Shown here in pieces: positions 8,983 through 17,605 of a DNA stretch of 64,000 bases. This DNA comes from Prevotella scopos JCM 17725. GTDB lineage: Bacteria; Bacteroidota; Bacteroidia; Bacteroidales; Bacteroidaceae. The position numbers and the translations under genes are program-made. The stretch covers positions 1,116,001 through 1,180,000 of the forward strand of contig NZ_CP072389.1 of assembly GCF_018127785.1 (NCBI RefSeq). Direction: 5' to 3'. Numbering within the stretch: the first letter of the stretch is position 1; each line of letters begins with the position of its first letter. Under the pieces are notes generated by a model. The model was not told where the DNA came from. It did no database searches and saw only the letters and a list, made by a program, of their open reading frames with translations.

Positions 8983-9506
8983 AGTGTTATTGTTGTCTTG
9001 CGTCTTTGTTTTGCTGCCGCACTGTTGAGCAATTCCAAATGTTCACGCAGGTGTTCCCTAAGAATGTTGTCTATATATGCGGCTATGGAAACACGCTCCC
9101 CCAAGTCCTGCAACACGTTGCGCAGGTTCTGTAGCGTTTCCAGATTAATGGAAAAGGCTGTCCGCATTTGGGAGCGGACGGGATGAAAGTACAGGGAACG
9201 GTAGTCCTCTATGGAAAGGGAGGACACGCCGGGCTTTTCCATTCTCGGTTTCCTTTCCCGTTTCTGTTCCGTGTTCCCCGTTTCCTCTTTTTCTATTTCA
9301 TCTACCGGTTTTTCTTTTGCTGTTTTCGTTTCTTTCGTCTCTTCTAAATTATTGTCTTCCTCCCCTGATGTTGCAGGGGAGGACTCAGTTTCCTCGGAAG
9401 GGTCGAAGGAGTTTGGTATCGTGACAGGTTTTACCACGACATTGTCCTCTGCCATTTTCTTCAGCTTCTTTTCCAGTTGCTGCTTTCTTTCCTCAATCGT
9501 TGCCAT
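8979..9506 (-). CDS. traB: TraB, DUF3408 protein with ribbon-helix-helix-like C-terminus
   Basis: A 175-residue protein: a charged coiled-coil N-terminus (MATIEERKQQLEKKLKKMAE), a disordered Glu/Lys/Ser/Thr-rich middle (about 30-95), and a C-terminal domain (about 100-170) containing YRSLYFHPVRSQMRTAFSIN and VSIAAYIDNILREHLREH. This DUF3408 C-terminus looks like a ribbon-helix-helix DNA-binding fold. Lying directly after the ParA-like TraA and overlapping it by 14 nt, it is a candidate ParB-like partner, which is inference. A second DUF3408 protein is encoded at 46667-47176 in the nested element. Confidence 0.85.
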   Translation of the reverse strand: MATIEERKQQLEKKLKKMAEDNVVVKPVTIPNSFDPSEETESSPATSGEEDNNLEETKETKTAKEKPVDEIEKEETGNTEQKRERKPRMEKPGVSSLSIEDYRSLYFHPVRSQMRTAFSINLETLQNLRNVLQDLGERVSIAAYIDNILREHLREHLELLNSAAAKQRRKTTITL

Positions 9507-10296
9507 TTTCTGTTTTCGTTTTTAGTTTGAGACGTTGAATTATCTCATTGACGAGTTCGTCCAGCCCCGTACCCGTTCGTAATCCCCTTGCAGGGGGCTG
9601 ATAGGTAGAGCGGAACACTCCGCGCAGTCCGTATGTGGAAAGTTCGTGAGAGAAGCGGTGCGTGGCATATACATAGCCGGGCAGGAGCGTGAGTTCGTAT
9701 TCATGGATGAGCTTTGTATATTCGTCGATGATGATGTTCCTTACTCTTCTGTCCACCTTGTTCCAGAACAGGATAATGTCCTTTATCCGAGAGTCGGACA
9801 TCGAAACTCCAATCTCCGTGATAGTCTTGGCGTATGCCAGACATGAAACCAGCGACTGAATATCAGCTTCAATCGGAGAAAGGATATAGTCCATCTGAAG
9901 GGACAGTTCCATCAGTTCGGTTGTTCCAGCATGTCCCGGGAAATCAAATATAACCAACTGGTACTTCTCGTTGCTGATACCGTCGATTTTACTTCGTGCA
10001 GTCCTGACGGCTTCCTTGGGTGCAGACTTGTAAATTCTGTATGCTTTTTTGCCGAGATGATGAAAGTACTCCTGCATGGATTTGGAAAGCTCTTCGCTCT
10101 CCTGAACGATACTTTTCTCACGTTCCCTCAGTTTGTAGAAAGAGTCTTGCGACAGGTCGCAGTCCATCACGAAGAGGTTGATGCCTTGTTCGTAGTACAA
10201 TATGCTGCTTACGATTTCGGCAAGAGTACTTTTTCCCACTCCTCCCTTTTGGGAAGAGAAGCCCAGAAAAAGGGGGCGTTGTTCTTTGTTCTCCAT
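9493..10296 (-). CDS. traA: TraA, ParA-family ATPase
   Basis: A 267-residue ParA/MinD-type ATPase. The deviant Walker A KGGVGKST sits at about residues 16-23, and VMDCDLSQDSFYKLRE and LVIFDFPGHAG mark the switch regions. ParA ATPases move DNA or complexes across the nucleoid. In CTnDOT-type elements this gene (traA) opens the tra operon. It is the promoter-proximal gene here; a 590-nt control region with a 16-bp-period repeat array lies upstream. The neighbour traB may be its DNA-binding partner. Confidence 0.9.
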   Translation of the reverse strand: MENKEQRPLFLGFSSQKGGVGKSTLAEIVSSILYYEQGINLFVMDCDLSQDSFYKLREREKSIVQESEELSKSMQEYFHHLGKKAYRIYKSAPKEAVRTARSKIDGISNEKYQLVIFDFPGHAGTTELMELSLQMDYILSPIEADIQSLVSCLAYAKTITEIGVSMSDSRIKDIILFWNKVDRRVRNIIIDEYTKLIHEYELTLLPGYVYATHRFSHELSTYGLRGVFRSTYQPPARGLRTGTGLDELVNEIIQRLKLKTKTENGND

Positions 10297-10433
10297 AATG
10301 ATAATTTCTTAGTTCATATTATTTGTCTATTTGATGTTTGGATATTCTCTCATTATTAAGAGTCATCAGCAGACAGTTTGCTCTGACTGCGTATGGTTCG
10401 GGCGATAGTCCAAAAGGACGATTTCAAGTTCTT

Positions 10434-10497
10434 ACAATTTGTTGTATTGACAATAGTTTGTCATGACAATAAATTGTTATGAATATGTATTGTTCCT
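10434..10497. repeat. 16-bp-period direct-repeat array upstream of traA
   Basis: Four consecutive 16-bp units, in register: ACAATTTGTTGTATTG, ACAATAGTTTGTCATG, ACAATAAATTGTTATG, AATATGTATTGTTCCT. Each of the first three starts ACAA and carries TTGT about 9 bases on, so units are weakly palindromic. The array lies about 140 bp upstream of the ParA-like gene. A longer array with the same period and a near-identical unit (ACAATTTGTTGTCATG) occurs at 45712-45855. Iteron, partition-site or operator roles are all possible. Confidence 0.75.
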
Positions 10498-10687
10498 TCT
10501 TGTCATCTTTGGTGCAAGCAGGCGATAATATGATATATCTTTTGCTTGTGTTATCATACCATTGTTCGCTCGTTCTGATTGCAAAATAAATGATATTTCT
10601 GCTGATTTTATTACAGCGATGAAGTGCAGGGAAATACGAGGAAAAAGAGTGAATATCTCTGATAATGAGATATTTGAAAATCTGCCG

Positions 10688-10695
10688 TAACTTTG
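10688..10695 (+). promoter_or_regulatory. Candidate -7 box (TAACTTTG) of the mob operon
   Basis: TAACTTTG matches the Bacteroidetes -7 consensus TAnnTTTG. It would drive a transcript through the oriT-like element into mobA, mobB and mobC. A TTTG lies upstream at 10673-10676, but the 11-nt spacing is shorter than the usual 19 or so, so the -33 element is unsupported. Confidence 0.4.
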
Positions 10696-10780
10696 CAGGC
10701 GAGAATAATACATGGAGGTAACGTCCCGAAGCAGACACCCCAAAAGGGTGGATACTTCAATCATATCAACTCTTGATATT

Positions 10781-10869
10781 GGCAAGGTGTGTCTTTGTCC
10801 GACAAACTCCGTTTTTGCCGACAAAGCCCCTTGCCCCGAAGGGGAGAGAATTACTCCAAAGTCGTAATT
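10781..10869 (+). other. oriT: Probable origin of transfer (oriT) of the conjugative element
   Basis: A structured non-coding block ending 17 nt before mobA. It holds a long interrupted inverted repeat (GGCAAGG at 10781 and CTTTGTC at 10793, against GACAAAG at 10820 and CCTTGCC at 10829), a tight hairpin CCCC-GAA-GGGG (10834-10844), and a third hairpin AATTAC-TCCAAAGTC-GTAATT (10849-10869). The same three-part block occurs at 47272-47360, again just ahead of a mobA gene. In the third hairpin the two copies differ by a compensatory pair change with an unchanged nine-base loop. Placement next to relaxase genes supports oriT; the nick site is not identified. Confidence 0.7.
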
Positions 10870-10886
10870 AGATAAGGATAAAAACA

Positions 10887-11267
10887 ATGAACGAAAAGAT
10901 AGAACGATGGGACAGATGGGATACCCGTCTTCCCAAACCCAAAGACCAGCAACGGGCGATTGATTTGTTCCATAAATCAGGTGCGGAAACCAAGTCGGAT
11001 TTTGTGCGTGGGCGTATCCTTGGAGAGAGTTTCAAAGTGATTACGGTGGACAAATCTGCCGTGGAATATTACCGAAAACTCTCAGAACTGACGGCGCAAA
11101 TCCATAAGATTGGCGTACTTTATAACCAAACCGTGCGTGCCATTAACAGCTATCACAGCGTGAGGAGTGCACAGATTCTGCTTGAAAAATTGGAGAAACT
11201 CTCGGCTCAAATCATTGCCTTGCAAGAACAGGCTATCCGTCTGACCATAGACTATCGCAAGAAATGA
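10887..11267 (+). CDS. mobA: MobA, relaxosome accessory DNA-binding protein
   Basis: A 126-residue basic protein. The N-terminus (ERWDRWDTRLPKPKDQQRAI) is followed by a ribbon-helix-helix-like segment (GAETKSDFVRGRILGESFKV, about 36-55) and a helical C-terminus (about 60-125). It is the small MobA-type accessory factor encoded ahead of the relaxase in Bacteroidales conjugative transposons, expected to bind oriT and load MobB. It starts 17 nt after the oriT-like hairpins and its stop overlaps the mobB start (ATGA). A paralogue of 139 residues lies at 47369-47788. Confidence 0.88.
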   Translation: MNEKIERWDRWDTRLPKPKDQQRAIDLFHKSGAETKSDFVRGRILGESFKVITVDKSAVEYYRKLSELTAQIHKIGVLYNQTVRAINSYHSVRSAQILLEKLEKLSAQIIALQEQAIRLTIDYRKK

Positions 11268-12544
11268 TAGCGAAGATTTCAAGTACGGAAAACCTTGGAG
11301 GGGCATTGGGCTACAACTTCAAAAAGGTGGAGAAAGGGGAAGCAAGCATTCTCCTTGCCGCTGAATTGTATCAGAGCAAGGAAGGACGTTATACGATGGA
11401 GGATGTGCTTGCTGATATGGAGGCATTGATACCGAAGAACTGCCGTACCAAGAAAACGGTGTTCCACTGTTCGCTCAATCCGCACCCGGACGAGAAACTA
11501 TCCGATGAAAGGCTCACACAGATAGCCAAGGAGTATATGGAGGCACTGGGTTATAGCAACCAGCCTTATATCGTGTTCAAACATAATGACATTCCCCGTG
11601 AGCATATCCACATCGTGTCGCTTCGGGTGGACAGTCGTGGTCAGAAGATTAATGATAAGTTTGAGAAACGGCGGAGCAAGAAGATTACCGATGCCTTGGA
11701 GAGGAAATTTAGTCTCATTCCAAGTTCAAAAGTTACTGACAAGGCGATGAAAGAAACGCCCAAGATTGATACCACCCAAAGAAATATCAAGGAGCAGATG
11801 TCAAATGTTGTCCGCATGGTTCTGAAGCATTATCGCTTCTGTTCCTTGGGCGAGCTCAATGCCATTTTGAGCAAATATAACCTTGCCGTAGAAGAAGTAA
11901 AGACGGAGTTTCGGGGAAAGAAATACGATGGACTGGTCTATGTTCCAACTGATGATAAGGGAGGCAAAATAAGTACACCCATCAACGCATCGGACATCGG
12001 TCGTGGTGTGGGCTATACTGCCGTGCTGAACAAGATGCAGAAATCCAAACAAGCCGTCAAGCCGTTGGTGCCGACTATAAGAGGTAAGGTGTTACAAACA
12101 ATGCGTACCTCTCCCCAGACGGAGGAAGAACTTTGGCAACGATTGGAGGAACAGAGTTTGCGTGTGTTTATCCGAAAGAACGAAAGCGGGCGCATCTATG
12201 GCATCACGTTCATTGACGACAAGGAGGGCGTTGCGCTCAATGGCTCACGCTTGGGCAAGGGATATGCTGCCAATATATTCAATGGTTATTTCTCCAATCC
12301 AACGGACAACCCATTCTTGGACGAAACGCTGTACGGCAGTCCGTCTGTCCATTTGGATCAATCTGCAACCGTTCACCCTTCGCAGCTAAATACGGAGGAA
12401 AGCGACAACCTTGTCGATGAACTTATCGAGGATATGGCAGATGGTTCTTTCCTGTCTACGGGCAACGATGATTGGAAGGAGGCGGCGTGGCAGCGTAAAC
12501 TCCGCAGGCAAAACAAAGTCAATCTCAGGCGGAGGAAAAGATAG
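11264..12544 (+). CDS. mobB: MobB, relaxase
   Basis: A 426-residue relaxase of the relaxase/mobilisation nuclease family (MOBP-like). Tyr17 in LGGALGYNFKKVEKG is the likely catalytic tyrosine; FHCSLNPHPDEKLSDE (about 68-83) and HNDIPREHIHIV (about 107-118) supply the His-rich metal-binding motif. It is expected to nick oriT, stay bound to the 5' end and lead the strand into the recipient. The N-terminal 140 residues are the catalytic domain; the C-terminal half is less conserved. Overlap with mobA by 4 nt indicates coupled translation. It appears intact and is the only relaxase in the window. Confidence 0.93.
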   Translation: MIAKISSTENLGGALGYNFKKVEKGEASILLAAELYQSKEGRYTMEDVLADMEALIPKNCRTKKTVFHCSLNPHPDEKLSDERLTQIAKEYMEALGYSNQPYIVFKHNDIPREHIHIVSLRVDSRGQKINDKFEKRRSKKITDALERKFSLIPSSKVTDKAMKETPKIDTTQRNIKEQMSNVVRMVLKHYRFCSLGELNAILSKYNLAVEEVKTEFRGKKYDGLVYVPTDDKGGKISTPINASDIGRGVGYTAVLNKMQKSKQAVKPLVPTIRGKVLQTMRTSPQTEEELWQRLEEQSLRVFIRKNESGRIYGITFIDDKEGVALNGSRLGKGYAANIFNGYFSNPTDNPFLDETLYGSPSVHLDQSATVHPSQLNTEESDNLVDELIEDMADGSFLSTGNDDWKEAAWQRKLRRQNKVNLRRRKR

Positions 12545-12628
12545 GTAAGGTATTTCAAACTATGTTTGAGCAACATTCAAATGCAATTCAAATAACGATA
12601 ATACAACAAATATAAAAACAATATAATT

Positions 12629-14632
12629 ATGGCACAAGAAGATGATTTAAGAGCATTGGGTAAGGTTATGGACTTTATGAGGGGCATATCCGTGATATTC
12701 CTCCTCATTAACTGTTATTGGTTCTGTTACGAGGCATTTCATGTCTGGGGGTTTACGCTTGGCATCATTGATAAAATTCTAATGAACTTCCAGCGCACCA
12801 CGGACTTGTTTTCATCCATCCTCTGGACGAAACTATTTTGTGTAGTATTTCTTGCTCTCTCATGTTTGGGAACGAAAGGTGTGAAGGAGGAGAAAATAAC
12901 ATGGTCAAAGATTTGGACGGTACTTTTCTCTGGCTTTGCCTTTTTCTTTCTCAACTGGTGGCTGTTGGTATTGCCCATTGGAAAAGTCGGAGCAGCTACT
13001 CTATATATCTTCACACTGTCCGTGGGTTATATCTGCCTGCTGATGGGTGGCGTATGGATGAGCCGACTGCTCAAAAATAACTTGATGGACGATGTATTCA
13101 ACACAGAAAACGAGAGTTTCATGCAGGAAACACGTTTAATGGAAAATGAATACTCGGTAAACCTTCCTACACGATTCTACTATAAGAAGAAATGGAACAA
13201 GGGTTGGATTAACGTGGTCAATCCCTTCCGTGCCTCAATGGTGCTTGGAACACCAGGGTCGGGTAAGTCCTACGCTATCGTGAACAACTACATCAAGCAG
13301 CAGATAGAAAAAGGCTTTGCTATGTATATCTATGATTATAAGTTCCCTGACCTTTCAGAGATAGCCTATAATCACCTGCTCCATCATTTGGATGCCTATA
13401 AGGTAAAGCCGCAATTCTTTGTGATTAACTTTGACGACCCTCGAAGAAGCCACCGTTGCAATCCCATCAATCCAGCCTTTATGACGGATATATCGGATGC
13501 CTATGAGAGTGCCTATACGATCATGCTCAATCTCAACCGCTCGTGGATTCAGAAACAGGGAGACTTCTTCGTGGAGTCGCCGATTATCTTGCTGGCTGCC
13601 ATCATCTGGTTTCTGAAAATCTATGAGGACGGGAAGTATTGCACCTTTCCTCATGCCATTGAGTTCCTGAACCGTCCCTACGCACAGATATTTCCGATAC
13701 TCACTTCCTACGATGAGCTTGCCAACTACCTATCTCCTTTTATGGATGCTTGGGAGGGTGGAGCGCAGGACCAGTTGCAGGGACAGATTGCCAGTGCCAA
13801 GATACCGCTTTCACGCATGATTTCACCTGCTCTTTATTGGGTGATGACGGGTGATGATTTCTCACTTGACATCAATAACCCTAATGAGCCGAAAGTCCTT
13901 GTAGTTGGTAATAATCCCGACCGTCAGAATATCTATTCGGCAGCACTCGGTTTGTATAACAGTCGTATTGTGAAGCTCATCAACAAGAAGAAGCAACTCA
14001 AATCCTCAGTGATTATCGATGAGTTGCCAACCATCTACTTTCGTGGGCTTGACAACCTCATTGCTACTGCACGAAGCAATAAAGTTGCCGTATGTTTGGG
14101 CTTTCAGGACTTCTCACAACTTACCCGTGATTATGGAGACAAGGAGAGCAAGGTAATACAGAACACTGTAGGTAACGTGTTCTCTGGACAAGTGGTAGGA
14201 GAAACAGCTAAGACACTTTCTGAGCGGTTTGGAAAGGTGCTCCAGCAACGCCAATCCATGACCATCAACCGTAATGACAAATCCACCTCTATCTCCACAC
14301 AGATGGACAGTCTTATCCCTGCTAGCAAGATTTCTAACCTCACACAAGGAATGTTTGTGGGTGCTGTTTCCGATAATTTCGATGAACGCATCGACCAAAA
14401 GATTTTCCATGCAGAGATAGTAGTTGATAGTGCAAAGGTTTCTGCTGAGATGAAAGCCTATCAGCCCATACCTGTGATAGTAGACTTTACAAATAAAGAT
14501 GGCTCCGATAATCTCAAAGAGACCATCGAAGCTAACTATCGCAAAGTCAAGGAAGAAATTCTCTCGTTAGTTGATTCAGAGATTATGCGTATTAAGAATG
14601 ATCCGAAGCTTGCTCATTTAATCAAAATGTAA
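12629..14632 (+). CDS. mobC: MobC, VirD4-type coupling ATPase
   Basis: A 667-residue type IV coupling protein. Several N-terminal membrane segments (within about residues 15-150) precede a cytoplasmic ATPase with Walker A GTPGSGKSYAIV at about 206-217 and Walker B SVIIDELPTIYF at about 460-471. The region CLGFQDFSQLTRDYGDKESK is typical of the VirD4/TraG family. It couples the relaxosome to the mating pore; in Bacteroidales elements the gene is named mobC. It starts 84 nt after mobB and appears complete. Confidence 0.93.
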   Translation: MAQEDDLRALGKVMDFMRGISVIFLLINCYWFCYEAFHVWGFTLGIIDKILMNFQRTTDLFSSILWTKLFCVVFLALSCLGTKGVKEEKITWSKIWTVLFSGFAFFFLNWWLLVLPIGKVGAATLYIFTLSVGYICLLMGGVWMSRLLKNNLMDDVFNTENESFMQETRLMENEYSVNLPTRFYYKKKWNKGWINVVNPFRASMVLGTPGSGKSYAIVNNYIKQQIEKGFAMYIYDYKFPDLSEIAYNHLLHHLDAYKVKPQFFVINFDDPRRSHRCNPINPAFMTDISDAYESAYTIMLNLNRSWIQKQGDFFVESPIILLAAIIWFLKIYEDGKYCTFPHAIEFLNRPYAQIFPILTSYDELANYLSPFMDAWEGGAQDQLQGQIASAKIPLSRMISPALYWVMTGDDFSLDINNPNEPKVLVVGNNPDRQNIYSAALGLYNSRIVKLINKKKQLKSSVIIDELPTIYFRGLDNLIATARSNKVAVCLGFQDFSQLTRDYGDKESKVIQNTVGNVFSGQVVGETAKTLSERFGKVLQQRQSMTINRNDKSTSISTQMDSLIPASKISNLTQGMFVGAVSDNFDERIDQKIFHAEIVVDSAKVSAEMKAYQPIPVIVDFTNKDGSDNLKETIEANYRKVKEEILSLVDSEIMRIKNDPKLAHLIKM

Positions 14633-14844
14633 TCCTTTCATCTATACATCATTAATTATGGATTTGATTATTCCCAATAAGAATCAAAGGTATGATCTCT
14701 GTAAATCTCACAACGATTTCGTTCAAAATTGAGTATATTAATATTATAGCCTATTTTCTCATAATGCATTAAATACGGAAACAAGTGCTTCCAACCTCAG
14801 AGGATATAGCCAAAAAGTTGGAAGTGCTTATCAAAGAATGAATG

Positions 14845-14878
14845 AAGGGAGATATTACAGAGTCAGAATATCTCCCTT
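14845..14878. terminator. Candidate terminator hairpin after mobC
   Basis: A perfect 12-bp inverted repeat, AAGGGAGATATT (14845-14856) and AATATCTCCCTT (14867-14878), with a 10-nt loop. The T-rich tail is short, so it may be a weak or bidirectional terminator. It lies between mobC on the plus strand and the rteC remnant on the minus strand. The rest of 14633-14844 is AT-rich with no recognisable gene. Confidence 0.5.
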
Positions 14879-14908
14879 TGATTTACTACTTCTTGAACTT
14901 GCGCCTTT

Positions 14909-15172
14909 CAGGTCGCTCCCCACCATCCGCTTATTGATTTTTTCACGGAGTTAGTCAAGGAAATAAGTGCGACTGTCATCTTTGCGATGCTTTATATTCA
15001 TATATAGGTTGTAGCAGTTCTTTATCTCCACTCCGAAGATTTCAGAGAGAGTGTGTGCCAATTCCTCCATACCAATTTCTCCATTACTGATACAATTGCA
15101 GGTGTCGAGAGCATACAAGAGTTCGACCAGATCATAAACAGAAATACCAGAAGACAATGATAAGATTGTTAC
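14909..15172 (-). pseudogene. rteC: rteC remnant (C-terminal fragment with internal stop)
   Basis: The minus-strand frame reads VYDLVELLYALDTCNCISNG, then EIGMEELAHTLSEIFGVEIK and NLYMNIKHRKDDSRTYFLD, a TAA stop at 14951-14953, and then continues in frame as LREKINKRMVGSDL. This matches, from memory, the C-terminal pattern of RteC, the transfer regulator of CTnDOT-type elements (ELIYAL..., YxxIKxRKxxxTxFLDxLxExLxxRM). No start or N-terminal two-thirds is present. Truncation plus a nonsense codon mean the protein is not made. The classical cascade upstream of rteC (tetQ-rteA-rteB) is not in this window. Confidence 0.65.
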
Positions 15173-15296
15173 TCCGCAAAAAAAAAATGAAACTTAAATG
15201 TCGTTATTTTCATTGCCTGATGTTTTTGCAGGCTAAGTTCGAAAGATTGTTTAGGGCAAAATAACCCTCAAAATGCAAGTAATATTTGTGTAAAAC

Positions 15297-16277
15297 TTAT
15301 AATGAATCAAGATATTGCTTAGGTTTCATCCTGTGATATTTGCAGAAAGCCTCTGTGAAATGACTGAGGTTAGTATATCCAACTTTATAGCCTACTTCTG
15401 ACACCGAGTAGAGGCGAGTGGAAAGCAGTCGTTTTGCCCATTCCATCTTTTCGGATAGGGCATATTCTGCGATGGCTTTTCCAATAACCTGCTTGAAGCA
15501 CTTTTGTAATTTGGAACTGCTCATATTGGCTTCACGCGCCAATTCGGGAATACTCGGCACATTACTGAGACTTTGAAGAATCTGGCGACGAACACGGAAT
15601 ACTGATTCAACATCATTCAAGTTTAGGTTGGCAAGAGATTTTACTTCCGAACGTTTTTCGAGCTTTTCAAGGAACATTGTCAGTAATTCCATAGTTTTTC
15701 CATGCAAATGAAGCGTTGAAAAAGGATTGTCGATTTCAGTTATAGACTTAATGTTATCCAAGACCTGTTGCATTGCAGGTGTAATGGTCTCAAACAAATA
15801 AAAAGCCTTGTCCGATTGGAGAAGCCGACCGATATAGGTTTCATGTGCTGCATCAATCTTTTCAATCCAATCCTTATTGAAAGTCAGTGTAATATTTTCG
15901 TATCGTTTCTTTGGAGGAAAACTCCACTCAGTCGGGATGCTACTTGAAGGCATGAAAATGCCATCGAGCGTGTCCACTCCGACCGTTTTTGTACTTGTTC
16001 CAATTATCTGCTCGTGTTTATGCTCATTGATATAGAACATGACAGGAATCCATTTCGAGTTTTCTACCGAGCGACGTATCATAGTTATCGGCTCGTATGC
16101 TACGAAACTGATATAAGTCAATGTTAGCCATGGCAGAGGATAATATTGTTTGAAGAATCCACTACCAATAGAAGAAGGAATGGTAAATCCATCGTTTATT
16201 ACTGATGTGCCAAATTGTTCGGCAACCATCTCCATCCAATCTTCAGGCTTATTGATTGCACAAAATTCTATGGTCAT
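15297..16277 (-). CDS. AraC-family regulator of iron-uptake module A (PchR/YbtA-like)
   Basis: A protein of about 326 residues from the ATG at 16277 (MTIEFCAINKPEDWMEM). The open frame extends to 16313, but the probable -7 promoter box (16295-16302) lies inside that extension, so the shorter start is preferred. The N-terminal 220 residues form a ligand-sensing-type domain; the C-terminus carries two helix-turn-helix units (IPELAREANMSSSKLQKCFK and VSEVGYKVGYTNLSHFTEAF) followed by the AraC ending HRMKPKQYLDSL. AraC proteins of this shape often respond to a ferric siderophore and activate neighbouring receptor and transporter genes; that role here is inferred from context. Confidence 0.85.
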   Translation of the reverse strand: MTIEFCAINKPEDWMEMVAEQFGTSVINDGFTIPSSIGSGFFKQYYPLPWLTLTYISFVAYEPITMIRRSVENSKWIPVMFYINEHKHEQIIGTSTKTVGVDTLDGIFMPSSSIPTEWSFPPKKRYENITLTFNKDWIEKIDAAHETYIGRLLQSDKAFYLFETITPAMQQVLDNIKSITEIDNPFSTLHLHGKTMELLTMFLEKLEKRSEVKSLANLNLNDVESVFRVRRQILQSLSNVPSIPELAREANMSSSKLQKCFKQVIGKAIAEYALSEKMEWAKRLLSTRLYSVSEVGYKVGYTNLSHFTEAFCKYHRMKPKQYLDSL

Positions 16278-16294
16278 TTTATCATGTCTTTTTG

Positions 16295-16302
16295 CAAAGT
16301 TA
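16295..16302 (-). promoter_or_regulatory. Candidate -7 box (TAACTTTG on the minus strand) for the AraC gene
   Basis: On the minus strand the sequence TTTGTTTGTAACTTTGC contains the Bacteroidetes -7 motif TAnnTTTG. It sits 18 nt upstream of the ATG at 16277, and argues against the longer start at 16313. Confidence 0.5.
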
Positions 16303-16404
16303 CAAACAAACACGGATAAAAACTTGAATTATTGCAAGTTTTTATCCGTATTACTCTCAAAAAAAAGAACCAATAGCTCCATGAGAAATGTTTTTAATGA
16401 GAGT

Positions 16405-17586
16405 TTACTCAAATGCGACTAAACTTGAAGGAACTCCTATGGCAGTAACAATTGGCTTTTGCGAGCATTCGCCTGTCTTGGTATTGTAGGTGTAATACCC
16501 CGTACCATTGTTACATATCATTCCAAAGACGATGAAGTCCTTGTAGCGAGTTATAGCAAAAGAGCCATTGCTGTCGGTCATTGGCAAATCAAGTTTTTCG
16601 ATGGTTTTGTTCCAAATGTCGATTTTCACAGGTTGGAAGTCTTTCTTGAGTATTCCAAATTCTGTATCCGTTACTTTCACGCAACTATACACAATACCAT
16701 TTCCTGCATAGAAAGACTTAATCATATACTGCCCTGTTTTGCCTATTCCTTTTATGGTTGTCTTCGATAGGTTGAACAGATAATCGCTATCCCATTTGTC
16801 GCTTCCTTTGCGGATACGCAGGAAACCTTCCTTATTGGCAACATTGAAGTTGTTACCCGCACTGTAAAAGTAGATGTCACCCCGCTCGTCTATGAATGCG
16901 TCAGAATGGCGGAACAATCCTACAACACTTGTGCGGTTATCTTTGATAACTTCAGTCTTTTTTGTCTTGAGGTCAATGATAGCTACCTCTGCTCCAGTAC
17001 CCGGTACGGAGGTATGAGGCGAATTGAGCTGATTGAGGGCAACATACATCTTTCCATCACGGATGACATTACAGCCGGGATCAGGATTGTTGTCTTGAAC
17101 CGCATAAGACGAGAGGTCAATTTCATCTTCCTTTTGCAATGTTGAAGTATTAATTAACGCAATTTTTCCACGTCCGTGCAAAGCAACGTATGCCCGCTGT
17201 TCATCAACGAAGTTAATTTCTCCGGGTTGAGCCATCTGTTCAAATGTCATAGTACCTGCTTTTATCAGTTCTCCATGGGCACCTCTTGTAAACTTATGTA
17301 TCTTATCCCCGAATTTCCCTTCGGGTACAAGCACTGTATTACCCTTAGCAAAGAGGTAGCAACCGAACCCGAATTCAAATGCTTTCTTATTGTCGGTTGC
17401 TTGAGGAGTCAAATCACTGAATGTCCCTACATAAGCACTTTTGTCCACATAATGCACAAAGGTGAAATGTTGCTGAACCTCTTGAGGAGTAGGCGTGGGT
17501 TCATCATTTTTGTTACAAGATGTCAGCCCTATGAAGCCGACCAGCATAGCAGAAAAAGCTATACGATTGAAAATTGTTGTATTCAT
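16405..17586 (-). CDS. DUF4374 surface lipoprotein, module A (XusB-like)
   Basis: A protein of about 393 residues from the ATG at 17586. The lipobox LTSC lies within MLVGFIGLTSCNKNDEPTP, so this is a lipoprotein. The remainder is a repetitive beta pattern consistent with a propeller (repeats such as AYVALHGRGKIALINTSTLQ and GKMYVALNQL). It belongs to the DUF4374 family, which, as I recall, includes the B. thetaiotaomicron siderophore-binding lipoprotein XusB. It follows the TonB receptor in the same direction, so it probably helps capture a ferric siderophore at the cell surface. A paralogue lies at 24136-25380. The start at 17586 avoids overlap with the receptor gene. Confidence 0.85.
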   Translation of the reverse strand: MNTTIFNRIAFSAMLVGFIGLTSCNKNDEPTPTPQEVQQHFTFVHYVDKSAYVGTFSDLTPQATDNKKAFEFGFGCYLFAKGNTVLVPEGKFGDKIHKFTRGAHGELIKAGTMTFEQMAQPGEINFVDEQRAYVALHGRGKIALINTSTLQKEDEIDLSSYAVQDNNPDPGCNVIRDGKMYVALNQLNSPHTSVPGTGAEVAIIDLKTKKTEVIKDNRTSVVGLFRHSDAFIDERGDIYFYSAGNNFNVANKEGFLRIRKGSDKWDSDYLFNLSKTTIKGIGKTGQYMIKSFYAGNGIVYSCVKVTDTEFGILKKDFQPVKIDIWNKTIEKLDLPMTDSNGSFAITRYKDFIVFGMICNNGTGYYTYNTKTGECSQKPIVTAIGVPSSLVAFE

Positions 17587-17605
17587 CTTTTTTATATTTG
17601 TTAAA

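Noticed and set aside
10477..11053. Minus-strand frames across the mob control region
   Set aside because: They cross the oriT-like block and mobA in the wrong direction and encode nothing recognisable.
14770..14837. Short plus-strand peptide reading TSEDIAKKLEVLIKE before a stop
   Set aside because: It looks coding-like but has no start or upstream frame; too short to call, possibly a fragment of a lost gene.
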